Assembly (NCBI GenBank): GCA_023485925.1
Contig: JAMDAJ010000060.1
Location: forward strand, 1-17,242
Reading direction: 5' to 3'
DNA from: Patescibacteria group bacterium
Lineage (GTDB): Bacteria > Patescibacteriota > Doudnabacteria > UBA920 > 2-01-FULL-50-11
Length of the DNA stretch: 17,242 nt
Under the pieces are notes generated by a model. It searched no databases. It had not been told where the DNA came from and saw only the letters and a program-made list of their open reading frames with translations. Position 1 is the first letter of the stretch, and every line of letters starts with the position of its first letter. Below, one piece after another: positions 6,077 to 12,622 of the stretch. The position numbers and the translations under genes are program-made.

Positions 6077-6943
6077 CTACTTTTGCAACAAAGCGTTCCA
6101 ATCGGAGGAGAATTGCTGCAACCCGTTATCGGTCATCGGGTCTTGGATATTGTACTCGTCCCAAGCTTTATCAAGCGGGAGTTCAACGTACGGAATCGCG
6201 GAGAGGCCCGAAGCATCGTAGACGAAATCTGGCGCTGGCATCTCCACCTGTTTTTCTCCCCACTGTCTTAAAAACTTGGTGCCGGCGGTGACGATATCGG
6301 CGCCGGCGGCGACCGCGGCATAAAGTTCCTCCAAATGCCGCAGACTGGCGGCCAGAACCTGCACGTGGCCGTCACCTGCGCGATACATTTTGATGACGTT
6401 GCGCACAAAATCCACGCCAGACCGCCCGGCATCGATATGCCGGCCCATAAAAGGCGAGACGAAAACGTCGCCGGGTTTTGCGCCGCGAGTTAGCGCGTAA
6501 ACTGCCGCTGCCTGTTCCTGGTTAAAACATAAAGTCATATTTATCCGGAGTCCCGCCTCAAGGGCCATATGCGCCGCCCGCATGCCGGCTGGAATAATGG
6601 GGAATTTGATGTGAGCGTTCGGTATCCAAGTAAACATTTCCTTGGCCTGCCGGAACATCGTTTCAGCCGGGGTGTTGGAATCGGCGTAAACTTCGATCGA
6701 CACCGAACCTTGTGGTATCAACGCGCTCACCTGTTCCACGGTTTGCCGGTAAGTTTTTAGCAACTCCGGCAGCGTGAAGAGCTGTCCGGACTTTAACCGT
6801 TCCTGAATCACGGCGCTTTTAGAAAAGTAAGTGGGATTGGTGGTCTGCCCGTCCAAAAAACCCAAAGCTTTCAAAATCTCTTTGGTTTCCCCGACATCAC
6901 CAGAATCGAGAAAAATTCTTGTCTTTAAACCTGCAGGTCGCAT
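6077..6943 (-). CDS. tal: Transaldolase
   Basis: Class I aldolase-fold enzyme moving dihydroxyacetone units between sugar phosphates in the non-oxidative pentose phosphate pathway. TTNPT (34-38) follows the conserved FLDSGDVGETKEI start; the Schiff-base lysine is Lys-113 in HIKFPI; SPFMGRHID (163-171) and VLAASLRH (about 195-202) follow. The 288 residues are longer than fructose-6-phosphate aldolase/MipB-type enzymes (about 215), with extra length at about 41-75 and at the C-terminus, and shorter than TalB (about 317). A short-form transaldolase is most likely; F6P-aldolase-like activity is an alternative. Start at 6943 lies 12 bp after the transporter stop; no Shine-Dalgarno. Co-transcribed with transketolase. 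Confidence 0.9.
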   Translation of the reverse strand: MRPAGLKTRIFLDSGDVGETKEILKALGFLDGQTTNPTYFSKSAVIQERLKSGQLFTLPELLKTYRQTVEQVSALIPQGSVSIEVYADSNTPAETMFRQAKEMFTWIPNAHIKFPIIPAGMRAAHMALEAGLRINMTLCFNQEQAAAVYALTRGAKPGDVFVSPFMGRHIDAGRSGVDFVRNVIKMYRAGDGHVQVLAASLRHLEELYAAVAAGADIVTAGTKFLRQWGEKQVEMPAPDFVYDASGLSAIPYVELPLDKAWDEYNIQDPMTDNGLQQFSSDWNALLQK

Positions 6944-6955
6944 ATGCTTATTCGA

Positions 6956-7378
6956 TTATTTGATAAATACCGTCACCAGTACACCGGCGACGACCAAGCT
7001 GCCGCCGAGGATATTCCCCAACGTCGGTCGCTCGCCTAAAAATATCAAAGCCAAGATGATGGTCAAAGCCAAACTTAATTTATCTACCGGCGCCACTCTT
7101 GATGCCTCACCCAACTGCAACGCACGATAGTAAAAAAGCCAAGAAAGACCGGTCGCTAAAGCCGAAAGAATGATGAACACCCATGTATGGCGCGACCAGG
7201 TTCTTAACTGCCCAACAACGCCTTCGGCCAGAACTATCCCCCACGCAAAAACCAGAATGATGACCGTGCGGACCGCCACGGCCAAGTTACTCGAAATGCC
7301 GGCGATGCCGATCTTCCCGAAAATCGCGACCAGCGCCGCAAAAAACGCGGAAAGCACGGCGTAAACTACCCAAGTCAT
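6956..7378 (-). CDS. EamA/DMT-superfamily transporter, single-domain (half-size)
   Basis: Hydrophobic protein of 140 residues with about five membrane segments (roughly 3-20, 30-50, 66-84, 100-114, 120-138). It contains one EamA repeat: FFAALVAIFGKIGIAGI near the start, LSWLFYYRALQLGEASRVAP in the middle (the usual ..YY.AL..G.as.V.P signature) and LIFLGERPTLGNILGGSL near the end. Typical EamA transporters have two such repeats in 280-300 residues, so this one would work as a dimer. Substrate unknown; the family includes sugar, nucleotide-sugar and amino-acid exporters. Its position between aldolase and transaldolase suggests a metabolite of this pathway, which is inference. Confidence 0.88.
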   Translation of the reverse strand: MTWVVYAVLSAFFAALVAIFGKIGIAGISSNLAVAVRTVIILVFAWGIVLAEGVVGQLRTWSRHTWVFIILSALATGLSWLFYYRALQLGEASRVAPVDKLSLALTIILALIFLGERPTLGNILGGSLVVAGVLVTVFIK

Positions 7379-7387
7379 AGATTCGTT

Positions 7388-8308
7388 TTAAACTTTCGCG
7401 GACTCTTTAAAAAATTTGTAAAACTGCCAATATTTCTCCGCCATTGCCTCCACCGCTTCATCAGCGGAAATGCGACCTTCTTTTACGCCTAATATCGGCT
7501 CCCAAAAAATCGTCCGCCCGATCGCAAAGCCGATAACCCCCGGAGTGCCAGCGCCGGCGGAAAGCCAGGTTCGGACCTGTTCGTCCGACGCATGACGGCC
7601 CAAAACGATAACGCCGGCGTTGTCCCGCCCGTTAGCCCGCGCTTGCTCTGCGAGCGCTCGATACTCTTCCGGTTTCTCCAGGCCCTCGATCTTCCACACG
7701 TCGGGCTCCACCCCGCCGGCTTGGATCTGCCTCATCATCTCAACTTCCAACCCCGGCCGCTGCTCCAAATCGAACCGCTTGGTATCAGTGCCGCTTTTCG
7801 CCAGCTGTTCTTCGGTCGGCGAGATCAGCGCCTCGATCAAGAATTTGTAGCCGTGGCTATGCGAAAAATCCGAAAGGGTTTTAAGTTTTTGGACTTGCCG
7901 CTCGTTTATCGCTTTATTGCCCTCGGGATTATACCGCAACAGCACCTTCACAAAAGTCGGCCGGTACTTTTCGATATGTTCCGCAAATTCCTCTCCGTAT
8001 TCAAAATTCAATTCCGCCTGCGCGCTTTTTTCGGTGGGCAACAACATTGTATAACCTTTTTGCCGCGCGTCTCTTAAAATTTCATCGCCAAATTCCTCAT
8101 CCACCAAAAGCCCGGCTTCCTGTGCCGGTACGCCCTTCTCTAGGCCCCGCTCGAACGCCCGATAAATCAGCAGCTTGAATCCTGCTATCATTTTGCGCTG
8201 CTCGGGAGTGGGGGCGGCTTCGATGCCGAGCATCTTTTGAGTGAACGAAGAGCGCTGGTCAAAAGCCAGAATGTGCAGCGGCTTGGTGTAACCCAACTTG
8301 TCCGTCAT
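7388..8308 (-). CDS. DUF2090 class-I-like aldolase (IolC C-terminal-domain type)
   Basis: 306 residues matching the DUF2090 aldolase domain from end to end: LAFDQRSSF (14-22) at the first strand, GLLVDEEFG (about 66-74), the TEKSAQAELNFEYGEEF region (about 91-107), FVKVLLRYNPEG (about 118-129), a second lysine in DVWKIEGLE, and IGFAIGRTIFWEP near the C-terminal phosphate-binding strand. In many bacteria this domain is fused to the IolC kinase and splits 2-deoxy-5-keto-gluconate-6-phosphate in inositol breakdown. Here it stands alone, with no iol genes, between transketolase and transaldolase. It may instead serve as a fructose-bisphosphate or other ketose-phosphate aldolase. Family call firm, substrate inferred. 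Confidence 0.85.
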   Translation of the reverse strand: MTDKLGYTKPLHILAFDQRSSFTQKMLGIEAAPTPEQRKMIAGFKLLIYRAFERGLEKGVPAQEAGLLVDEEFGDEILRDARQKGYTMLLPTEKSAQAELNFEYGEEFAEHIEKYRPTFVKVLLRYNPEGNKAINERQVQKLKTLSDFSHSHGYKFLIEALISPTEEQLAKSGTDTKRFDLEQRPGLEVEMMRQIQAGGVEPDVWKIEGLEKPEEYRALAEQARANGRDNAGVIVLGRHASDEQVRTWLSAGAGTPGVIGFAIGRTIFWEPILGVKEGRISADEAVEAMAEKYWQFYKFFKESAKV

Positions 8309-8335
8309 GGATTTTATCTTGAGAGGAATCCTGTA

Positions 8336-10183
8336 CTACGCGATTTTTGAAAATTTCTTGACGGCGGATTCGATTGCGGCGGCATCAATACCTTCGTATG
8401 CCAAAAGTTCTTCGGGCGTGCCCGACCGCGGCAGTTTACGCACCGCCAAACTGGTCAACTGACATTTTCCCGCGATCGCCGTTGCCACCGCCTCACCGAT
8501 ACCGCCTGCCGGGTAATGGTCCTCGACCGTGATAAGGTGCCCGGTTTCTTTCGCGGCGGTGAGCAAAGTTTTGCCGTCGAGGGGTTTGACGGAGTATAAA
8601 TCGATGACGCGGACAGCGATGCCCTGCTGCTTCAAACTCTCGTATGCTTTCAGCGCCTCAAAAATCGTGATGCCGGCCGCCACCACCGTGGCGGTGTCTT
8701 TGCGACTTTGCCGCAAAACTTTGCAGCCGCCGACCGGGAATTTTTCATTCGGCCCGTAGATGACCCTCGTTGCCGAACGCGTAGTGCGGATATAACTGAC
8801 ATTTTTGTACCCCGCGGCCGCTTCCACCAATTTGTCACAAGACACGGCATCTGCTGGATACAGCACGATGCTGTTCCAAATCGAGCGGAACTGGGCAATG
8901 TCCTCCAAGCCCATTTGCGAAACGCCGTCTTGGCCGATCGACACACCGCCATGCGAACCGGAACAAATCAAGCGGGCGTCGGCATAGCCGGCCATGCGCA
9001 GTTGGTCAAAAGCGCGCGTCAAAAAAGCCGAGAAGGTTGAAAGGAACGGAATTTTGCCACGGCGGGCAAGCCCCAGGGCTACGCCCACCATATTTTGCTC
9101 GGCGATGTACATCTCAAAAAATCTTTCCGGAAAACTCGCTTTGAAAATTTCCGCGTAAGTGGAATTTGAAACTTCAGCGTCCAGCACCACCATGTCCCGC
9201 AATTTTACGCCCAATCGCGCCAGGGCCTGGCCGTAGGCCTTGCGCGTGGCTACCATATCGCCTTTTTTGTAGACGGTCTTCAATGGCGCCAAATAATTCT
9301 TTGCTTTGATAAGCGAAGGGGCAAAATCCCGGCCGGGCACGACGGGCTGGGCTTTGAGTTTTTTGTCCACGGCGCCCAACTCCTTCAGGGCCTTTTTGAG
9401 TTCATCCGGCGAAAGCGGCTTGCCGTGCCAGCCGTCCTTGTTTTCCAGAAACTTCACACCCTTGCCTTTGACGGTTTTAGCTAAAATCATCACCGGCCGG
9501 GATTTGACCGCAAGCGCCTGCTCGTAAGCCTTCACGATGCGGGCAAGATTATGACCGGGTACTTCCAAAACTTTCCAGCCAAACGCCTCCGCCCGTTTTT
9601 TATAGACGCTCATCTCGTAGCCATACATGGTTTCGCCTCTTTGACCCAAGCGGTTAACGTCCACGATCGCCACCAGATTATCAAGCTTGTAAAAAGCGGC
9701 GAATGCCATCGCTTCCCAGCAACTGCCTTCCGCCAACTCCGAATCACCAAGCAAAACGTAAGCCCGGTACGGCAAACGATCCAGATACTTTGCAGCAAGC
9801 GCCATGCCGGCGCCCACGGAAAGCCCCTGCCCCAAACTTCCGGTCGGCGCCTCGGTAAAAGCAAACTCCATAGTAGGGTGACCTTCCAGCGGACTTCCGA
9901 ATTTCCGAAGAGTCATCAGTTGCTTTTCCGTAACGCCTCCGGCCGGCTTAAACAGGGAGTAAAACAACGGGCTGGCGTGACCTTTGGAAAAAATAAGCCG
10001 GTCATTGTTCTTATAGCCCGGCCGTTTGATATCAAAACGGAAAGTCCCCCCATAGACGAGCGCCGCCATCAGGTCAGCGGCGGATAAGCTTGAGGTGGGA
10101 TGGCCCGAACCGGCCGCGGTCGTTGCGGTGAGGGAATAATAACGCAATAATTTCGCTATTTTTTGCAGCTTATTTATTTCCAT
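8336..10183 (-). CDS. tkt: Transketolase
   Basis: Thiamine-diphosphate enzyme transferring two-carbon units between ketose and aldose phosphates. The single chain of 615 residues contains all three domains: SGHP (26-29) and SKGHA (66-70) substrate histidines; the ThDP motif GDSELAEG (146-153) ending with DVN (175-177); the pyrimidine domain with the catalytic glutamate in AEQNMVG (Glu-362); and the C-terminal domain from about 490. It is shorter than E. coli TktA (663) and resembles the compact forms of anaerobes, which are sometimes split into two genes but not here. First gene of the nine-gene operon, 27 bp before the aldolase. The ATG at 10183 lies about 17 nt after the predicted transcription start and has no Shine-Dalgarno. 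Confidence 0.96.
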   Translation of the reverse strand: MEINKLQKIAKLLRYYSLTATTAAGSGHPTSSLSAADLMAALVYGGTFRFDIKRPGYKNNDRLIFSKGHASPLFYSLFKPAGGVTEKQLMTLRKFGSPLEGHPTMEFAFTEAPTGSLGQGLSVGAGMALAAKYLDRLPYRAYVLLGDSELAEGSCWEAMAFAAFYKLDNLVAIVDVNRLGQRGETMYGYEMSVYKKRAEAFGWKVLEVPGHNLARIVKAYEQALAVKSRPVMILAKTVKGKGVKFLENKDGWHGKPLSPDELKKALKELGAVDKKLKAQPVVPGRDFAPSLIKAKNYLAPLKTVYKKGDMVATRKAYGQALARLGVKLRDMVVLDAEVSNSTYAEIFKASFPERFFEMYIAEQNMVGVALGLARRGKIPFLSTFSAFLTRAFDQLRMAGYADARLICSGSHGGVSIGQDGVSQMGLEDIAQFRSIWNSIVLYPADAVSCDKLVEAAAGYKNVSYIRTTRSATRVIYGPNEKFPVGGCKVLRQSRKDTATVVAAGITIFEALKAYESLKQQGIAVRVIDLYSVKPLDGKTLLTAAKETGHLITVEDHYPAGGIGEAVATAIAGKCQLTSLAVRKLPRSGTPEELLAYEGIDAAAIESAVKKFSKIA

Positions 10184-10206
10184 AGAGGATAATTTAGTCT
10201 AGTGGA

Positions 10207-10235
10207 ATTATACTAAAAATCCAGGATTTCGTCAT
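10207..10235 (-). promoter_or_regulatory. Promoter of the sugar-phosphate operon, ATGACG-N17-TATAAT
   Basis: Minus strand: ATGACG (10230-10235), 17 bases, perfect TATAAT (10207-10212). Transcription would begin near 10200. The next upstream sequence, from 10243, is a MITE-like element, so an insertion lies only 8 bp behind the -35 box and may have altered any upstream control sites. Confidence 0.7.
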
Positions 10236-10242
10236 TAACACA

Positions 10243-10400
10243 ACTTACGCATTTGAGCCAAATCCGAGAAAAAACTGAGCATTTAAGCGATACGTAGTTT
10301 AACTACGTTGAGCGAAAAGCGGAAGTTTTGACAAAGAAGTTGGCCAAAAGCCGCTTTTGCGGGCGGGCTCCGCCAGCCCTAAAAGCGGCGGTGCGTAAGT
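10243..10400. mobile_element. MITE-like 158-bp element with terminal ACTTACGCA inverted repeats
   Basis: Perfect 9-bp terminal inverted repeats ACTTACGCA (10243-10251) and TGCGTAAGT (10392-10400). The interior has no ORF but strong hairpins: ACGTAG/CTACGT (10292-10308) and GCCGCTTTT/AAAAGCGGC (10350-10358 with 10381-10389), the latter enclosing a second GC-rich stem. Size, repeats and lack of coding capacity fit a non-autonomous transposable element. No clear target-site duplication is seen at the ends (flanks TAACACA and CCTGAAA). It separates the tkt promoter from the GGDEF terminator. Confidence 0.6.
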
Positions 10401-10404
10401 CCTG

Positions 10405-10433
10405 AAAAAAAAGCCGAAGGAATAATCCTTCGG
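10405..10433 (-). terminator. Intrinsic terminator of the GGDEF gene
   Basis: Perfect 8-bp stem CCGAAGGA/TCCTTCGG (10414-10421 with 10426-10433) around a 4-nt loop, followed on the minus strand by GC and then eight T. It starts 10 bp after the GGDEF stop codon. Confidence 0.92.
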
Positions 10434-10443
10434 TCAGAAATGG

Positions 10444-10972
10444 TCAGCGCTGGGCTTTCTTGGCACGTTTATCCTCATACATCTTGGCGTCGGCGGCCTT
10501 TTTGAAATCGTCAAACGTCTCCGGCGAGCTCTTGCCTAGCATTTGGCTATGCACGCCATAGGACGTACCCACGACCTCCAACTGCTCACGAATGAGAGCA
10601 AAGGCCCGTCGAACAGCCACGTGTAAGGCGTTCGCACTTGCCTCGGGGAAGATCAGCACGAACTCATCGCCGCCGATACGGCCGACGAAATCCTCCGTCC
10701 TGACGCTTGCCCGGAGCACCCGGCCGACTTCGGCCAACACCGCGTCGCCCATCTCATGGCCGTACTCGTCGTTGATGGGCTTAAATCCGTCGAGGTCGAT
10801 GACAGCCACGCCCAGCCATCGGCCGTGGCGTTTGGCGCGCCCCGACCGCCAAAATCGTGTCGCGATTGAGAACGCCTGTGAGCGCGCAGGTCGTGAGTTG
10901 CTGGTGCCCTTGAGAAAAACCGAACCACGCGCCGCGCAGCCGGTCAACAATGTTGCGGAAAAGTTTGATCAT
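10444..10972 (-). pseudogene. Minimal GGDEF diguanylate cyclase, frameshifted by one base
   Basis: Two overlapping frames together give one GGDEF domain. The frame starting at 10972 reads MIKLFRNIVDRLRG and then LTGVLNRDTILAVG, the classic N-terminal GGDEF motif. The frame ending at 10444 reads AKRHGRWLGVAVIDLDGFKP, INDEYGHEMGD and RIGGDEFVLIFPEA. They join at a GGGG run (minus strand, 10840-10843): removing one G restores a 175-residue protein. The catalytic GGDEF is intact, and the inhibitory site RxxD (RTED) lies five residues before it, so the ancestor would have made cyclic di-GMP from two GTP and been product-inhibited. Only about 30 residues precede the domain, with no sensor. Explanations: real inactivating mutation, sequencing or assembly error, or recoding; the first two are more likely. 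It has its own promoter (11016-11044) and terminator. Confidence 0.8.
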
Positions 10973-11015
10973 AGCCCTCCAGCCAGATTGTGTAATAGCT
11001 CAAAAAAGCTCGTAC

Positions 11016-11044
11016 AGCTTAACTTCAAACTACGATTTTGTCAA
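11016..11044 (-). promoter_or_regulatory. Promoter of the GGDEF gene, TTGACA-N17-TAAGCT
   Basis: Perfect -35 TTGACA (11039-11044), 17-base spacer, -10 TAAGCT (11016-11021, three of six). The start would fall near 11009, leaving a 36-nt leader that ends in GGAGGG just before the ATG at 10972. Confidence 0.55.
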
Positions 11045-11098
11045 CGCTTTTGGTACAAAAAATTTTGGCGGCGTTGCAAATCCTTTAAGAAAGTAATA

Positions 11099-11107
11099 TG
11101 ATATAAT
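11099..11107 (+). promoter_or_regulatory. Extended -10 promoter TGATATAAT
   Basis: TG-A-TATAAT, a perfect extended -10 element. No good -35 at normal spacing (TTGCAA is 22 bases upstream), as is allowed for extended -10 promoters. Drives the small membrane protein gene at 11131; it lies 55 bp from the divergent GGDEF promoter. Confidence 0.6.
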
Positions 11108-11130
11108 GTTCTTGAATTCCCAGGAGGCCT

Positions 11131-11427
11131 ATGAAACGACCCCCGAAATTCGTGGTTTGGCTACTTTTTGCCGCCCTGGCTGGAGTTTCTTTCGTGGCCG
11201 GGATGAATGCGTTCACCTCGGCAAGCCTGATAGCGGCGCCGGTATTGATTATGCTCCTGGCCTTTAGCAACTACCTGGTCATCATCAATATCGACTACCT
11301 CAACCAGTGGGGGAAAATCATCCCTCTCACCTATCGACGGACAAAGCGTGACGCACTATTCGTCGTGGTCCCGCTAGCCATCGGGATGATCCTCCAAGCC
11401 CTGCGGCTGCTTTCCAGCTCTCTCTAA
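11131..11427 (+). CDS. Small three-helix membrane protein, unknown function
   Basis: 98 residues not recognised as any family. Three hydrophobic stretches are visible: about 8-25 (WLLFAALAGVSFVAGM), 31-52 (LIAAPVLIMLLAFSNYLVII) and 75-94 (ALFVVVPLAIGMILQAL). A positively charged loop YRRTKRD (68-74) precedes the last helix, and KRPPK at the N-terminus suggests it starts inside the cell. The gene is convincing: extended -10 promoter, a perfect AGGAGG (11122-11127) three bases before the ATG, and a strong terminator straight after the stop. It is the only + strand gene between rpmB and the end of the window and is divergent from the GGDEF gene. A link to cyclic di-GMP signalling is speculation. 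Confidence 0.75.
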   Translation: MKRPPKFVVWLLFAALAGVSFVAGMNAFTSASLIAAPVLIMLLAFSNYLVIINIDYLNQWGKIIPLTYRRTKRDALFVVVPLAIGMILQALRLLSSSL

Positions 11428-11448
11428 CCGCCTCGGCGGATTTTTTTT
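11428..11448 (+). terminator. Intrinsic terminator of the small membrane protein gene
   Basis: CCGC-CTCG-GCGG hairpin directly after the TAA, followed by A and eight T. Confidence 0.9.
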
Positions 11449-11451
11449 ATC

Positions 11452-11478
11452 AAAAAAACCCGCGCGGAGCGGGGGTTT
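11452..11478 (-). terminator. Intrinsic terminator of the MBL-to-Nudix operon
   Basis: Minus-strand hairpin with AAACCC (11473-11478) and GGGTTT (11456-11461) arms, internal CCGC/GCGG pairing, then seven T. It lies 20 bp after the Nudix stop and faces the + strand terminator at 11428-11448, insulating the convergent units. Confidence 0.85.
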
Positions 11479-11498
11479 GATTTCGTATTCGACAAATT

Positions 11499-11924
11499 CT
11501 AAATATCGAACAGCCCTTTGTCTAAGAGTTCTTTAAAGTACAGATCCAGCTCGCTTTCCGATAACGCCTTCAGCTCAAAAAGCGTGAACCACTTGTATTC
11601 CATATGATCAGAATCGAGCTCGGGGCTGCCTGAAATCTCGCCCGTAAAAGTCAGCCGCACCACGTGACGGCCGGGCACGCGCAGAATATCCTGCGCCGCG
11701 ACCAGCTTGGGCTCCCTTTCCAGTTTGAGCTTTACCTCCTCCATCACCTCGCGCTTCAAATTGTCCATCAAAGTCGAACCAGGGTCGATGCGACCGCCGA
11801 CAATATCCCACTTCGGCCCGACTTCGGGATATTTTTTGGGAGACCGCCTCACGAACAAAAATTTCCCTTCCGGGGATTTGAGCAGCGCTTTCACACCGAC
11901 TTGGAGAATGATATCTTCCGACAT
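11499..11924 (-). CDS. Nudix hydrolase
   Basis: Pyrophosphohydrolase of 141 residues. The Nudix box runs from Gly-44 (GGRIDPGS) to REVMEEVKL (58-66): the metal-binding REVMEE core is intact, while the first Glu of the box is Ser-50 and the terminal Gly is Lys. Preceding strands VGVKALLKSPEGKFLFVRRS and PKWDIVGGRIDPG are typical. Substrate cannot be read from the sequence; nucleoside di- and triphosphates or nucleotide sugars are possible, the latter fitting the UDP-xylose synthase upstream. Starts 4 bp after the HD gene stop, last gene before the terminator. Translation is probably coupled to the HD gene. Confidence 0.9.
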   Translation of the reverse strand: MSEDIILQVGVKALLKSPEGKFLFVRRSPKKYPEVGPKWDIVGGRIDPGSTLMDNLKREVMEEVKLKLEREPKLVAAQDILRVPGRHVVRLTFTGEISGSPELDSDHMEYKWFTLFELKALSESELDLYFKELLDKGLFDI

Positions 11925-11928
11925 AGGA

Positions 11929-12585
11929 TTATGCCTTGCCCTTCCACTCTTTAAAAAACTCTCTCAAAAATTTCACTACGAAATTGTGCCGCGACTTGGC
12001 TAACTTTTTTCCCGTACGAGTGTTCATTCGGTTTTTTAGGAGCAGAACCTTCTCGTAGAAATGGCTGATACTGTCGCCACCCCGCTGAATGTATTGCGCG
12101 TAGGTGATATTTTTTCTCGGTTTGACCATCGGGTCATACATCGGCCGTCCCAATTTGCCGCCGAAAGCGAAAACCCGGGCAATACCGATGGCGCCTAAGA
12201 CTTCAAGCCGGTCCGCGTCTTCGACAATCTGCTGCTCCAAGGGCTTTTGCGCCCTGACTTCCAGGGATTTTCTAAAACTCATCCTCTCGACTATCCGAAG
12301 AATGAGCATCCTCCGCTGCTTATCAACGCCGAGCCGAGCCAGCCAGCGGGCGGCTGTCACCGGCTTATCGGATTTTTCGTGCGTAAGTTTAATATCGTCC
12401 AACTCGTGCAGTAAGGCCGCCAATTCGATCACAAACCTGTCGCCGCCTTCCCGTTTCGAGATGTTGACGGCATTCCTCCGCACTGCCGCGACGTGCCACC
12501 AATCGTGGCCCGTGCCTTCGCCGGAAAATTTTTTCCGAACGAATTTCTCGGTTAATTTTATTAGATCCTTTTGCCTTGAATTCAT
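11929..12585 (-). CDS. HD-domain phosphohydrolase (YedJ/YpgQ-like)
   Basis: Metal-dependent phosphohydrolase of 218 residues. The ligand set is in order: HDWWH (27-31) with His-27/Asp-28 and His-31, HELDD (60-64), and EDADRLEVLGAIGIAR (122-137), which is characteristic of the YedJ/YpgQ group along with AFGGKLGRPMYDP (about 139-151). Close relatives hydrolyse nucleotides or nucleotide triphosphates, but the in vivo substrate is unknown. The C-terminal 50 residues are strongly basic (RTGKKLAKSRHNFVVKFLRE). It follows the glycosidase gene by 37 bp and is coupled to the Nudix gene, so the pair may act together in nucleotide clean-up (inference). Confidence 0.9.
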   Translation of the reverse strand: MNSRQKDLIKLTEKFVRKKFSGEGTGHDWWHVAAVRRNAVNISKREGGDRFVIELAALLHELDDIKLTHEKSDKPVTAARWLARLGVDKQRRMLILRIVERMSFRKSLEVRAQKPLEQQIVEDADRLEVLGAIGIARVFAFGGKLGRPMYDPMVKPRKNITYAQYIQRGGDSISHFYEKVLLLKNRMNTRTGKKLAKSRHNFVVKFLREFFKEWKGKA

Positions 12586-12622
12586 TTTTGAAGAAATGAG
12601 AACAGAGGGAAAGCTATAAAAT

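Noticed and set aside
10243..10400. CRISPR array or intergenic tandem repeat
   Set aside because: There are only two terminal inverted copies and internal hairpins, with no regularly spaced direct repeats.
10836..10848. Programmed +1 frameshift in the GGDEF gene
   Set aside because: No slow codon, stop codon or stimulatory stem typical of known +1 sites was recognised at the GGGG run. A simple indel or sequencing error is the more economical reading.
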